From UBA11606 sp039188975 (GTDB lineage Bacteria; Actinomycetota; Acidimicrobiia; Acidimicrobiales; Aldehydirespiratoraceae): a stretch of DNA of 64,000 nucleotides. The stretch is taken from assembly GCA_039188975.1 (NCBI GenBank), contig JBCCYT010000002.1, forward strand, positions 14,326 to 78,325. The letters are read 5' to 3'. A model generated the notes under the pieces. The model saw nothing but the letters and a program-made list of their open reading frames with translations. It made no database searches and had not been told where the DNA came from. Shown here piece by piece: positions 44,649 through 52,232 of the stretch. Every line of letters starts with the position of its first letter. Within the stretch, counting starts at the first letter, position 1. A program made the position numbers and the translations under genes.

Positions 44649-45602
44649 ATGAGCAGGTCGTCGTCGCCCGTGGTCGCCCGTGGATTGGTTCGGCGTTTTG
44701 GCGACCTCACTGCGGTGGCCGGTATCGATCTCGACGTCGGCGAGGGCGAGATCTTCGGCTTTCTCGGGCCGAACGGTGCGGGTAAGTCGACCACGGTGCG
44801 AATGCTGGTGACCCTGCTGGCCCCCAGCGAAGGCCAGGCGCTGGTCGCCGGCTACGACGTTGCGACGCAGCCAATGGAGGTGCGTCACCGGATTGGTGTG
44901 GCCCTCCAGGACGCCGCAATCGACCCGCTCATGTCCGGCAACGAGTTGTTGCGCCTCCAGGCGGTGATGCACGGCTTGGGAAGCAAGGAGGCGATGCGAC
45001 GGTGCGGTGAACTGCTCGAACGGGTGGGCCTGACCGCCGCGGCTGACCGTCGGGTCGGTACCTACTCCGGCGGTATGCGTCGCCGGCTCGACCTGGCCCT
45101 CGCCCTCGTTCACCGGCCAGAGGTGCTGTTTCTCGACGAGCCGACCACCGGGCTCGACCCAACCAGTCGCCAGGCGGTGTGGGAAGAGGTCCGCTCGTTG
45201 AACGACGAGGGCACGACCGTGTTCTTGACGACGCAATACCTCGAAGAGGCCGATCAGCTTGCCGGGCGGATTGCGATCATCGACCAGGGCATGATCGTGC
45301 GCGAGGGCGACCCGGCGGCGCTCAAGGCGGCGGTGGGGGATCCGACCCTCCGTCTCGAGGTGGCCGATTCGAGTCGCTTCGAGGACGCCCGAACGGTGCT
45401 CGCGACATTTGGACCGCAACGACCAGCACGAACCGGCCGAGTTGCGATCGGACTGCAGGGCGGGACCAGCTCACTGGCCAGCGTGATCCGCGCGCTGGAC
45501 GATGCCGGCATTGTGGTTGGTCATGTCGAAGTCGACTCTCCGAGCCTTGACGATGTGTTCGCCGACGCAACCGGACGGCGGCTCGAGGGCGCTGGGTCGT
45601 GA
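44649..45602 (+). CDS. ABC transporter ATP-binding protein, DrrA type
   Basis: A 317-residue ATPase of the drug/lipid exporter (DrrA/CcmA) class. Walker A GPNGAGKSTTVRML, Q-loop ALQDAAIDPLMSG, signature YSGGMRRRLDLA, Walker B VLFLDEPTTGLDP and H-loop region TTQYLEEADQ (His replaced by Gln, which is usual in DrrA-type ATPases) are all present. A C-terminal ~90-residue extension (LRLEVADSSRFEDA...VEVDSPSLDDVF) is typical. It starts 10 bases after the FtsB-like gene and overlaps the first permease by GTGA. It probably exports a hydrophobic compound; the substrate is unknown. Confidence 0.9.
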   Translation: MSRSSSPVVARGLVRRFGDLTAVAGIDLDVGEGEIFGFLGPNGAGKSTTVRMLVTLLAPSEGQALVAGYDVATQPMEVRHRIGVALQDAAIDPLMSGNELLRLQAVMHGLGSKEAMRRCGELLERVGLTAAADRRVGTYSGGMRRRLDLALALVHRPEVLFLDEPTTGLDPTSRQAVWEEVRSLNDEGTTVFLTTQYLEEADQLAGRIAIIDQGMIVREGDPAALKAAVGDPTLRLEVADSSRFEDARTVLATFGPQRPARTGRVAIGLQGGTSSLASVIRALDDAGIVVGHVEVDSPSLDDVFADATGRRLEGAGS

Positions 45603-46399
45603 CGGCCACCCCTCGGTCGAGCTGGGTGATCGGCGTTGAACAGACTCGTGCGCTTGCCGCTCGCTCGGTGCGCAATACCGCCCGGGAACCATCGGCCTGG
45701 GCTCCGGCCATGATCTTCCCGCTGCTCTTGGCGGTGATCTACAGCGCTCAGTTCTCCCGGGCGGCAGAACTGCCGGGGTTCCCAGAGGTCGACTCGTTCT
45801 TGCAGTTCATCCTCCCGGCATCGGTCCTCCAGGGGGTCTCGTTCTTCGCGGGCGATGTCGGCACGGGCATGGCGACCGACATCCAGACCGGTTTCTTTGA
45901 CCGGCTCGTGATGTCACCCACCGGGCGGCTCTCGATCTTCATTGGCCGGCTCGGGGGCTCGATGTTGTTCTCCGCAGGGGTTGCGGCGGTGCTCGTCGCC
46001 GTGTTCTCGGTGTTCGGCGCTCCGGTGCAAGGCGGATTTCTCGCCTCGGTTGCGGTGGTTGTCATCGCTGCCGGCTTGGCTGCGGCGATCGGCGGGTTCA
46101 GCCTTGCCGTGGCGATCAGCACGGGTTCGACCGAGGCGACCCAGGCCATGTTTCCGCTGGTGTTCGTGGCCGTCTTCGTGTCGTCGGCGTTCTTCCCGAC
46201 CGAGCTGATGAGCGGCTGGTATCAGCAAGTGGCCGAAGCCAACCCGGTGACGTTGATCGTGAACCCCACCCGCCGAATTGCGCTCGAGGGGTTCTCGGTT
46301 GCTGCGTTCGCGCAGGCCGCGCTGTGGATTGCGCTCCTGGCGGCGGTGTCGTTGGGACTGGCCTATCGCGCGTACCGGACCCGGCTGACGCGCGCATGA
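45599..46399 (+). CDS. ABC-2 type transporter permease (first)
   Basis: A 266-residue ABC-2 membrane protein with about six hydrophobic segments, among them AMIFPLLLAVIYSAQF, GGSMLFSAGVAAVLVAVFSV, VVVIAAGLAAAIGGFSLAVA and AMFPLVFVAVFVSSAFFPTE. The late FFPTELMSGWYQ and NPTRRIALEG match the DrrB pattern. GTG 45599 overlaps the ATPase stop, and ATG 46396 of the second permease overlaps its stop, so the three genes form one coupled unit. Confidence 0.85.
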   Translation: MTATPRSSWVIGVEQTRALAARSVRNTAREPSAWAPAMIFPLLLAVIYSAQFSRAAELPGFPEVDSFLQFILPASVLQGVSFFAGDVGTGMATDIQTGFFDRLVMSPTGRLSIFIGRLGGSMLFSAGVAAVLVAVFSVFGAPVQGGFLASVAVVVIAAGLAAAIGGFSLAVAISTGSTEATQAMFPLVFVAVFVSSAFFPTELMSGWYQQVAEANPVTLIVNPTRRIALEGFSVAAFAQAALWIALLAAVSLGLAYRAYRTRLTRA

Positions 46400-47202
46400 C
46401 GACCACAGCAACCTCATCCACCGCGCTTCGACGCCGTGCATCGCACTGGCCCGCACTGCGAGAGCTCGCTCGCCGCTCGCTGCTACGTCTCGTGCGGGTT
46501 CCGCAACTGCTCATGCCAATGGTTGTGATGCCTGCGTTCTTCGTGACGGCCTTTTCCGGGAGTTTCGACGGCATCTCGCAGGTGGATGGCTTCCCGACCG
46601 ACAATCTGATCAATTGGGTCGCGGCCTTTGCGTTGCTCCAGACCTGCTCGTTCGCGGGCATTGGTGCGGCCACGTCGATGGCGACCGACCTCGAAACCCG
46701 ATTCATCGACCGGCTCCTCGTCACCCCGGTCTCACCGACGCTGCTGCTCCTCGCTCCCCTGACCCAGGCGATCGTGCGGTCGTTGGTGCCCAGCACTGTC
46801 GTGTTGGTGCTGGCCTGGGCCAATGGTGCGTCGATGCCGGGCGGTCCGGTCGGTGTGGTGATGGCCTACCTCGGTGGTGTCTGTGTGGCGTTGGCGATGG
46901 GCTGTCTTGGTGTTGGCATTGTCTTGTTGATCGGGAACTTGCGGGCCATGGCGATCGTGCAGGTGATCGCCTTCGTCTTGATGTTCCCGTCGACTGGTCA
47001 GGTGCCGATCGAGCTGATGGACGGCTGGCTGGCACGCGTCGCCGAGATCAACCCGATCACGCCGCTGTTGGCGATGACGCGCCAGGGGTTCCTGGGCCCG
47101 GTCACCTGGGCGGAGACGTGGCCAGGGTTGATCGTGACCGTGTGCGGCGTGGGTGGGTTCGGCGCGTTCGCTCGGTCCCAGGTGGTTCGCCTGACCACCT
47201 GA
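46396..47202 (+). CDS. ABC-2 type transporter permease (second)
   Basis: A 268-residue ABC-2 permease, sister of the preceding one. Six hydrophobic segments are seen (for example LLMPMVVMPAFFVTAFSG, NWVAAFALLQTCSFAG, PSTVVLVLAWANG, VVMAYLGGVCVALAMGCLGV, MAIVQVIAFVLMFPST and TWPGLIVTVCGVGGFGAFAR). The motifs TDLETRFIDRLLVTPVS and the ending AEINPITPLLAMTRQ match DrrB/ABC-2 proteins. The pair suggests a heterodimeric exporter with one ATPase. It ends the displaced operon; the divergently oriented Lrp gene follows on the opposite strand 15 bases later. Confidence 0.85.
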   Translation: MTTTATSSTALRRRASHWPALRELARRSLLRLVRVPQLLMPMVVMPAFFVTAFSGSFDGISQVDGFPTDNLINWVAAFALLQTCSFAGIGAATSMATDLETRFIDRLLVTPVSPTLLLLAPLTQAIVRSLVPSTVVLVLAWANGASMPGGPVGVVMAYLGGVCVALAMGCLGVGIVLLIGNLRAMAIVQVIAFVLMFPSTGQVPIELMDGWLARVAEINPITPLLAMTRQGFLGPVTWAETWPGLIVTVCGVGGFGAFARSQVVRLTT

Positions 47203-47217
47203 GGACGGGGGCGAACG

Positions 47218-47658
47218 TCAGGTGAAGCGGATGGCTCGACGGGCGACGGGGGTATCGGTGACGACGTTCGTGATCGTCTCGCCGAACTCGCTGAACACCT
47301 CGATGACCTCGTTGAGATGGGCGAGGTCGCGACACCATGCACGGATCACGTGACTCTCCGCGCCGGTGACTCGGTTGCACTCGATCACCTCGGGCAGCTC
47401 CGCGGCCCGCTCGCCGATACGGACGGGCGAGCCGTTCGACGTGTGGATGACGCGCATGATCACCAGGATTGGTGAACCGACCGCAGCCGGATCGACCGTG
47501 GCGGTGTATCCCGTGATGATGCCCTCTCGCTCGAGTCGGCGGACCCGTTCGGTCGCTGCGGGCGCGGAAAGGCCAACCCGCTCGCCGAGTTCGCGGTAGG
47601 ACAGGCGGCCGTCCTGGGTGAGTTCGTGCAGGATTCGGCGGGAGATCTGATCGAGCAT
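47218..47658 (-). CDS. Lrp/AsnC-family transcriptional regulator
   Basis: A 146-residue Lrp/AsnC regulator. The N-terminal HTH (LDQISRRILHELTQDGRLSY, then GERVGLSAPAATERVRRLE) is followed by an RAM/Lrp ligand-binding domain (GITGYTATVDPAAVGSPILV-type strand, VTGAESHVIRAWCRD). The ATG at 47658 begins the family's canonical LDxxSRRIL; upstream in-frame codons are AT-rich and unconserved. It is convergent with the ABC operon and divergent from the 47-residue gene and XdhC. An inverted repeat at 47720-47736 lies in the AT-rich region upstream, fitting autoregulation and control of the divergent genes. Confidence 0.9.
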   Translation of the reverse strand: MLDQISRRILHELTQDGRLSYRELGERVGLSAPAATERVRRLEREGIITGYTATVDPAAVGSPILVIMRVIHTSNGSPVRIGERAAELPEVIECNRVTGAESHVIRAWCRDLAHLNEVIEVFSEFGETITNVVTDTPVARRAIRFT

Positions 47659-47719
47659 GGGAAACCTCGTGTCGATGATCACACGGATAGGAAAACAAAG
47701 GCAAATCAGCCAAGTTACC

Positions 47720-47736
47720 TTGCTATTCATCAGCAA
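47720..47736. promoter_or_regulatory. Inverted repeat upstream of the Lrp gene
   Basis: TTGCT and AGCAA flank ATTCATC in a 17-base inverted repeat, within one of the few AT-rich stretches in the window. Size and position fit a binding site for an Lrp/AsnC dimer. Confidence 0.4.
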
Positions 47737-47785
47737 AGCGAAGAAAAGGCCGCAGGAACCACGATATCCCTCGTCAGCGATTTCG

Positions 47786-47791
47786 TACGGT
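47786..47791 (+). promoter_or_regulatory. Leaderless-type -10 element of the 47-residue gene
   Basis: TACGGT is followed by seven bases and ATG 47799; it is the main support for that small gene being expressed. Confidence 0.5.
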
Positions 47792-47798
47792 GGACGCC

Positions 47799-47942
47799 AT
47801 GAAGACGAACCGTTCCCTCGCTCAGTTCAACCGCCTGCTCAAGGCCTGGAACGACCACCAGGACCTGCGAGCCAAGGGTGCCCCCATCGCCGAGCTGGCT
47901 GCCTCTCGAGCACGGCTCGACATGATCCGCCACGCAGGCTGA
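47799..47942 (+). CDS. Small protein of 47 residues, unknown function
   Basis: The reading frame encodes MKTNRSLAQFNRLLKAWNDH followed by QDLRAKGAPIAELAASRARL and a short tail ending RHAG. It is basic, amphipathic and predicted helical, without a membrane segment or cysteine. I do not recognise it. Evidence that it is real: a TACGGT element sits exactly seven bases before the ATG, the composition is protein-like, and no longer gene covers the region. It lies between the divergent Lrp regulator and XdhC, which has its own similar promoter, so the two are probably separate transcripts. Confidence 0.55.
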   Translation: MKTNRSLAQFNRLLKAWNDHQDLRAKGAPIAELAASRARLDMIRHAG

Positions 47943-47963
47943 GCCCGGTTGACCGGGGTGCTC

Positions 47964-47969
47964 TACGAT
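47964..47969 (+). promoter_or_regulatory. Leaderless-type -10 element of the XdhC gene
   Basis: TACGAT is followed by seven bases and GTG 47977. Confidence 0.55.
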
Positions 47970-47976
47970 TGAGCGC

Positions 47977-49071
47977 GTGAAGGATCTCTTCAACGCCCTC
48001 GATACGTGGAGCGCTACGGGTCGCACGGCGGCCATCGCCCGGGTCGTCGATCTTGACGGCTCCGGACCCCGACTTCCGGGTGCGGCGATGGCGGTGACGA
48101 CCGACCACGACGTCCGCGGCTCGGTGAGCGGCGGATGCGTCGAAGGAGCCGTCGTCATCGAAGCGCTCGAGGTGATCGAAGCCGACGCCCACCGAGTCGT
48201 GACCTTCGGGTACAGCGACGACGAGGCGTTCGCGGTGGGATTGACCTGCGGTGGCACCATCCACCTCTTCCTCGAACGGTTCGAGCCGGGCGACTGGTAC
48301 ACGCTGCTCAAGGCCGACATCGCCGCGGAGCGGGCCGTTGCGCTCGCCACCGTGATCGACGGTCCCGGCGCAGGGAACAAGCTGCTCGTACGGTCCGACC
48401 AGCCAGTCGTCGGCACTCTGGGCTCCGACGGGCTCGACCGTGTCGTCGAGCGAGACGCCCGAGGCGAGCTCGCCGCCGGCCGTTCCGGACTGCGTCACTA
48501 CGGCGAGAACGGCGAGGCTCGCGAGGACATCGTTGCGGTGTTCATCGAGTCCTTCGCCCCGCCGCCGCAGATGTTGATCTTCGGTGCCGTCGACTTCACG
48601 GCCGCTCTGGCTCGGGTCGCAAAGGTTCTCGGTTATCGCGTCACCGTGTGCGACGCCCGGGAAGTGTTCGCAACCCGCCAGCGCTTCCCGATGGCCGACG
48701 ACCTGGTGGTCGATTGGCCCGATCGTCTCCTCGCCGAGGTGGGCGACGAACTCGGTCCGCGTGACGCCGTGTGCGTTTTGACCCACGATGCGAAATTCGA
48801 TGTGCCGGCCGTGACCGCCGCACTCGATACCGACGTGGGGTACATCGGCGTGATGGGATCGCGACGTACCCACGACGATCGCACCGGCCGACTGGTCGAA
48901 GCCGGGGTCACGGCAGAGGGATTCGGGCGGCTGCGATCACCCATCGGGCTCGATCTCGGTGCCCGGACGCCGGAAGAAACGGCGATCTCCATCGTCGCCG
49001 AGATCATCGCCGAACGCACCGGCCGTACCGTCGCCGCCCTGTCGACGACCGACGGCCCGATCCACGACTGA
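47977..49071 (+). CDS. XdhC/CoxI-family molybdenum hydroxylase maturation protein
   Basis: A 364-residue XdhC-type protein, which in the family inserts sulfurated molybdenum cofactor into xanthine dehydrogenase-like enzymes. The N-terminal domain contains GSGPRLPGAAMAV and GSVSGGCVEGAVV; the C-terminal Rossmann-like domain contains ILIFGAVDFTAALARVAKVL, VVDWPD, VCVLTHDAKFDVPAV, YIGVMGSRRTH and IGLDLGARTPEETAISIVAE. The start GTG follows a TACGAT element. With the MobA-like and CoxG-like genes downstream it forms an accessory set for a molybdenum hydroxylase, whose structural genes are not in the window. Confidence 0.9.
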   Translation: MKDLFNALDTWSATGRTAAIARVVDLDGSGPRLPGAAMAVTTDHDVRGSVSGGCVEGAVVIEALEVIEADAHRVVTFGYSDDEAFAVGLTCGGTIHLFLERFEPGDWYTLLKADIAAERAVALATVIDGPGAGNKLLVRSDQPVVGTLGSDGLDRVVERDARGELAAGRSGLRHYGENGEAREDIVAVFIESFAPPPQMLIFGAVDFTAALARVAKVLGYRVTVCDAREVFATRQRFPMADDLVVDWPDRLLAEVGDELGPRDAVCVLTHDAKFDVPAVTAALDTDVGYIGVMGSRRTHDDRTGRLVEAGVTAEGFGRLRSPIGLDLGARTPEETAISIVAEIIAERTGRTVAALSTTDGPIHD

Positions 49072-49095
49072 CGCAGCGCAGCCCGCCGAAAGACC

Positions 49096-49575
49096 CTAGG
49101 GCGTTGGTGGAGGTCCAGGCGGGGCGGATGGGTTGGCACGGACGTGGAAACTCTGGCGCCAGTCGAGGTGGGTCGCCTCGTCGATCGACAGCTGCCAGGT
49201 GTAGCTTTGGCCGGGGTTGACCGGAAGCGCCGGGAACATGATGGCCAACGGCACCGAGAGCGGGGTGCCCGCCTTCAAGCCCGCCGGTCGCCCCGCTTCG
49301 AACCGTCCTTGCACGACCAGCGGCTGATGGTTGATCTCGACGGGATGCCCATCCTCGTCGAGCAGGTCGAGACGCCACGCGTGGCCCACGTTCGCTCGGT
49401 CCCACGGCACCTCGATACGGATCGCAACACCCATTGGTTGCGGGCGAGGTCCGATGACCGAAAGGCCACCGCCGAGCACATAGAGCTTGCGGTCGGCGAC
49501 TTGCGCCGAGTCGGCCAACAACATGGTCACACGGAGGTTTGGCGGGGTTGCGGGGGCAGGAACGATCGGGTCCAC
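49096..49575 (-). CDS. DUF6941-like protein of unknown function
   Basis: A 159-residue protein. PNLRVTMLLADSAQVADRKL and YVLGGGLSVIGPRPQPMGVA match the pattern I associate with DUF6941 (LLADSAQ...K-L-Y-x-L-G-G-G), an uncharacterised, probably beta-sandwich family. GTG 49575 is chosen because TAGGGT lies seven bases before it; the frame is open to 49635 but those residues are not conserved-looking. The C-terminus is Pro-rich. It is divergent from the MobA-like gene, and their -10 elements overlap. Confidence 0.7.
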   Translation of the reverse strand: MDPIVPAPATPPNLRVTMLLADSAQVADRKLYVLGGGLSVIGPRPQPMGVAIRIEVPWDRANVGHAWRLDLLDEDGHPVEINHQPLVVQGRFEAGRPAGLKAGTPLSVPLAIMFPALPVNPGQSYTWQLSIDEATHLDWRQSFHVRANPSAPPGPPPTP

Positions 49576-49582
49576 GGCTGCG

Positions 49583-49592
49583 ACCCTAGGCT
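49583..49592. promoter_or_regulatory. Overlapping divergent -10 elements of the DUF6941-like and MobA-like genes
   Basis: The ten bases ACCCTAGGCT contain TAGGGT on the minus strand (49588 to 49583, seven bases before GTG 49575) and TAGGCT on the plus strand (49587-49592, six bases before GTG 49599). The two hexamers share the central TA, so one site could drive both divergent transcripts. Confidence 0.6.
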
Positions 49593-49598
49593 GTTGCG

Positions 49599-50192
49599 GT
49601 GACTGACGCCGACCCCACTCACTCACCGCGGACACCGTCGATCGCTGCGGTGATCTTGGCGGCGGGTGCCGGCTCCAGGTTTGGGGGCGATGCCCACAAG
49701 CTCGTCACGGAGATCGGCGGCGCACCGATCATTTCCCACGCCATCGCGGCGGCTCGAGGCGCTCAGGTCGACGAGGTGATCGTGGTGCAGGGGGCAGTCG
49801 ATCTCACCGCCTTCGTGCCCGACGATGTGACCCTGCTCGACAACGAGCAATGGGCCGACGGACAGGCGACGTCGCTGCGAGCTGCCGTCGCCTACGCAGA
49901 AGCGCGCCGACACGATGTCATCGTGGTCGGGCTCGGTGACAGCCCGGGCGTCACGACTGAGGTCTGGGACTCGCTCGTCAACGTCGAGGCTGATCTTGCC
50001 TCGGCTCGCTACAACGGCGATCTTCGCCCGCCGGTGCGCCTGGCCGCGTCGATGTGGCCGAGCTTGCCGGTCAGCGGGGACGAGGGCGCACGAGCCCTGA
50101 TGCGCCACCGGCCCGACCTGGTGCGACCGGTACCGGTCGAGGGGGACCCTCGCGATATCGACACCCTGCAGGATCTGCGTCGGTGGAGCTGA
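49599..50192 (+). CDS. MobA/MocA-like nucleotidyltransferase
   Basis: A 197-residue nucleotidyltransferase of the MobA/MocA class. The N-terminal signature LAAGAGSRFGGDAHKLVTEI binds the nucleotide, and VVGLGDSPGVTTEVWDSL corresponds to the metal-binding GDxP region (here GDSPG). The final PVPVEGDPRDIDTLQDL is the usual C-terminal DIDTxxDL motif. It probably adds CMP or GMP to molybdopterin. It lies between XdhC and CoxG-like genes on the same strand, the layout of carbon-monoxide-dehydrogenase-type accessory sets. The GTG start follows TAGGCT at six bases. Confidence 0.85.
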   Translation: MTDADPTHSPRTPSIAAVILAAGAGSRFGGDAHKLVTEIGGAPIISHAIAAARGAQVDEVIVVQGAVDLTAFVPDDVTLLDNEQWADGQATSLRAAVAYAEARRHDVIVVGLGDSPGVTTEVWDSLVNVEADLASARYNGDLRPPVRLAASMWPSLPVSGDEGARALMRHRPDLVRPVPVEGDPRDIDTLQDLRRWS

Positions 50193-50800
50193 TCGACACC
50201 TTCACCGTCGCTCGCTCGGTCGATGACACCTGGGCGTTGCTCACCGATCCCGTGCGGGTCGCACCGTGTATCCCGGGTGCGCACCTGACCGAGATCGACG
50301 GCGCTGACCACCACGGGGTCGTCAATGTGCGACTTGGCGTTCTCCAGGCCCGGTTCACGGGGGTCGCCCATTTCGAGGTCGATCCCGATCGGAACCGGAT
50401 CATCGTGCGAGCCACCGGCGATGGAAACCAAGGCCCGGCCGAGGCCCACATCACCGCCCGGCTCGAGCCGTTGTCGGACGAGCAGACCCAGGTCAACGTC
50501 GACACCGACCTGCAGCTCAGCGGCCGGCTCGCGCATCTCGGGCGGGGAGTGATCATCGAGGTCAGCTCTGCGTTGACCGCCGAGTTCGCCGCCAACCTCG
50601 CCGCATCGACCGCAGCCGAAGGCGTTCTCGGGCCCGATGCGTTCGTTGCTGTGCGTACCGGTGTCGCAATGCCCGAACCGGACGCACTCGACCTCCTCGA
50701 TGCTGCCCGGCGCCCGATCGCCAAACGGCTCGTTCCGCTCGCGGGTGTGGTCGTCGCGGTGGCCGGCGCAGTGCGGAAACGGCGACGTCGACACCGATGA
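50183..50800 (+). CDS. CoxG-like SRPBCC-domain protein
   Basis: A 205-residue protein with an SRPBCC/CoxG fold: FTVARSVDDTWALLTDPVRV, CIPGAHLTEID and the repeated beta-strands to about residue 145, then a basic C-terminal helix (RRPIAKRLVPLAGVVVAVAG, ending KRRRRHR) that may touch the membrane. CoxG recruits CO dehydrogenase to the membrane in Oligotropha. GTG 50183 overlaps the end of the MobA-like gene by ten bases; its stop overlaps the DUF501 start by ATGA. No coxMSL genes are present here. Confidence 0.82.
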   Translation: MELIDTFTVARSVDDTWALLTDPVRVAPCIPGAHLTEIDGADHHGVVNVRLGVLQARFTGVAHFEVDPDRNRIIVRATGDGNQGPAEAHITARLEPLSDEQTQVNVDTDLQLSGRLAHLGRGVIIEVSSALTAEFAANLAASTAAEGVLGPDAFVAVRTGVAMPEPDALDLLDAARRPIAKRLVPLAGVVVAVAGAVRKRRRRHR

Positions 50801-51297
50801 GTTCGTTCGCCCTCCCGTCACCCGGCGACCTCGAGCGGGTTGCCGAGCTGCTCGGCCGCCGACCGGGCGGCGCCTTCGAGATCGTTGTGCGCAACGACGC
50901 CGGCGACCCGGTCGTCTTGCGGAACGCGCCGCTGCTCGATTCTGGCCGGCCGATGCCCACTCGATACTGGCTGGTGGGCGATCACGAACGCCGAGTCGTC
51001 GGTCGCATCGAGAGCGACGGCGGGGTCGATCGGGCAGAAGCCGACATCGGTCTCGATGCAATTCAGGCCGCCCACGACCGATACGCCGCAGAGCGTGATG
51101 CCGCAATGCCGCCCGATCACAGTGGCCCACGGCCATCTGCTGGGGTCGGCGGCACCCGTCGCGGGGTCAAGTGCCTCCATGCCCACTACGCCTGGTATCT
51201 CGCAGGCGGCGACGACCCCGTCGGACGATGGGTCGCGGCCCGATTCTCGGCGTACGAAGACCGAACCGACCTTCCCGAGGAACACGCCCATGACTGA
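50797..51297 (+). CDS. DUF501 protein
   Basis: A 166-residue protein of the actinobacterial DUF501 family. Typical features: LGRRPGGAFEIVVRNDAGDP, the PTRYWLVGDHERRVVGRIES segment (family PTxYWL), and RRGVKCLHAHYAWYLAGGDD, with conserved C and H that may bind metal, ending with GRWVAARF. It is normally encoded between eno/ftsB-like and ppx; here it is 6 kb away from them but still adjacent to ppx, whose ATG lies eight bases before its stop. Function is unknown. Confidence 0.9.
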   Translation: MSSFALPSPGDLERVAELLGRRPGGAFEIVVRNDAGDPVVLRNAPLLDSGRPMPTRYWLVGDHERRVVGRIESDGGVDRAEADIGLDAIQAAHDRYAAERDAAMPPDHSGPRPSAGVGGTRRGVKCLHAHYAWYLAGGDDPVGRWVAARFSAYEDRTDLPEEHAHD

Positions 51298-52198
51298 AAC
51301 CGTCGCTGCCCTCGACCTTGGAACGAATTCGACCCGGCTGCTCGTCCACGATGGTGAACGCTCCCTCGAGCGCCGCATGACGATCACCCGCCTCGGTCAA
51401 GACGTGGACCGCACCGGCCGCCTCGCCGACGAAGCGATCGACCGGGTGCTTGCGTGCCTGCGAGAGTACCGAGCGGTGATGGACCGCTTTGGGGTCACCC
51501 GGGTTCGCGCCGCCGCGACATCGGCGGCGCGCGACGCGGCGAACCGAGACGACTTCTTCGATGCGGTCGAGGCTGTCATCGGTGTTCGACCCGAACTGTT
51601 GTCTGGACTCGAGGAAGGCCAACTCTCGTTCCGAGGTGCGACCGCCGATCTCGACCCCGAGGACGGCCCGTTCCTTGTCTTTGACATCGGTGGAGGCTCG
51701 ACCGAATTCGCCTACGGCATCGATGATGCTGAAGCGGCGATATCGCTCGACATCGGCTGTGTCCGCCTCACCGAGAAGTACGTCGAACACGATCCGCCCG
51801 CACCGGAGGAGCTGGTGGCCTGCCTGTCGATCACCGAAGCACACCTCGACGATGTCGCTCGCGAAATGCCGCAGGTCGCGCACGCGCAAACGTATGTGGG
51901 GCTGGCGGGGACGGTTGCGGCGGCCGCGGCGGTCGAGATCGGTCTCGCCGAATACGACCGCGATCAGATTCACCACTTTCGGCTGACCAAGGACGCAGCC
52001 GAAGACGTGTACCGCACGCTCGTCACCGAATCTCGAGCCGAACGCATCCACAATCCCGGTCTCGAAGAAGCTCGTGCCGATGTGATCGTCGGTGGCATGT
52101 GCATCCTCATCCGCATCATGCGCTACTTCGACATCGACGAACTCGTCGTGTCGGAGTCAGACATTCTCGACGGACTTGCCGCCTCGCTGCGCGACTGA
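51290..52198 (+). CDS. ppx: Exopolyphosphatase/guanosine pentaphosphate phosphatase (Ppx/GppA)
   Basis: A 302-residue Ppx/GppA-family phosphatase of the short actinobacterial type, lacking the C-terminal HD domain. Motifs: AALDLGTNSTRLLVHDG (phosphate 1), AAATSAARDAANR, LSGLEEGQLSFRGAT, LVFDIGGGSTEFAYG (phosphate 2) and VGLAGTVAAAAAVEIGL. It degrades polyphosphate and/or pppGpp. The start ATG 51290 overlaps DUF501. A CGCAGC/GCTGCG hairpin follows the stop. Confidence 0.93.
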   Translation: MTETVAALDLGTNSTRLLVHDGERSLERRMTITRLGQDVDRTGRLADEAIDRVLACLREYRAVMDRFGVTRVRAAATSAARDAANRDDFFDAVEAVIGVRPELLSGLEEGQLSFRGATADLDPEDGPFLVFDIGGGSTEFAYGIDDAEAAISLDIGCVRLTEKYVEHDPPAPEELVACLSITEAHLDDVAREMPQVAHAQTYVGLAGTVAAAAAVEIGLAEYDRDQIHHFRLTKDAAEDVYRTLVTESRAERIHNPGLEEARADVIVGGMCILIRIMRYFDIDELVVSESDILDGLAASLRD

Positions 52199-52213
52199 TC
52201 CAGGTTGCGTGGT

Positions 52214-52230
52214 CGCAGCTGCCGGCTGCG
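52214..52230. terminator. GC hairpin between convergent genes
   Basis: CGCAGC (52214-52219) and GCTGCG (52225-52230) form a perfect 6-bp stem with a 5-base loop. It lies in the 34 bases between the stops of ppx (52198) and the convergent MDMPI-like gene (52233). There is no T-tract, so it may be a weak two-way terminator. Confidence 0.4.
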
Positions 52231-52232
52231 CC

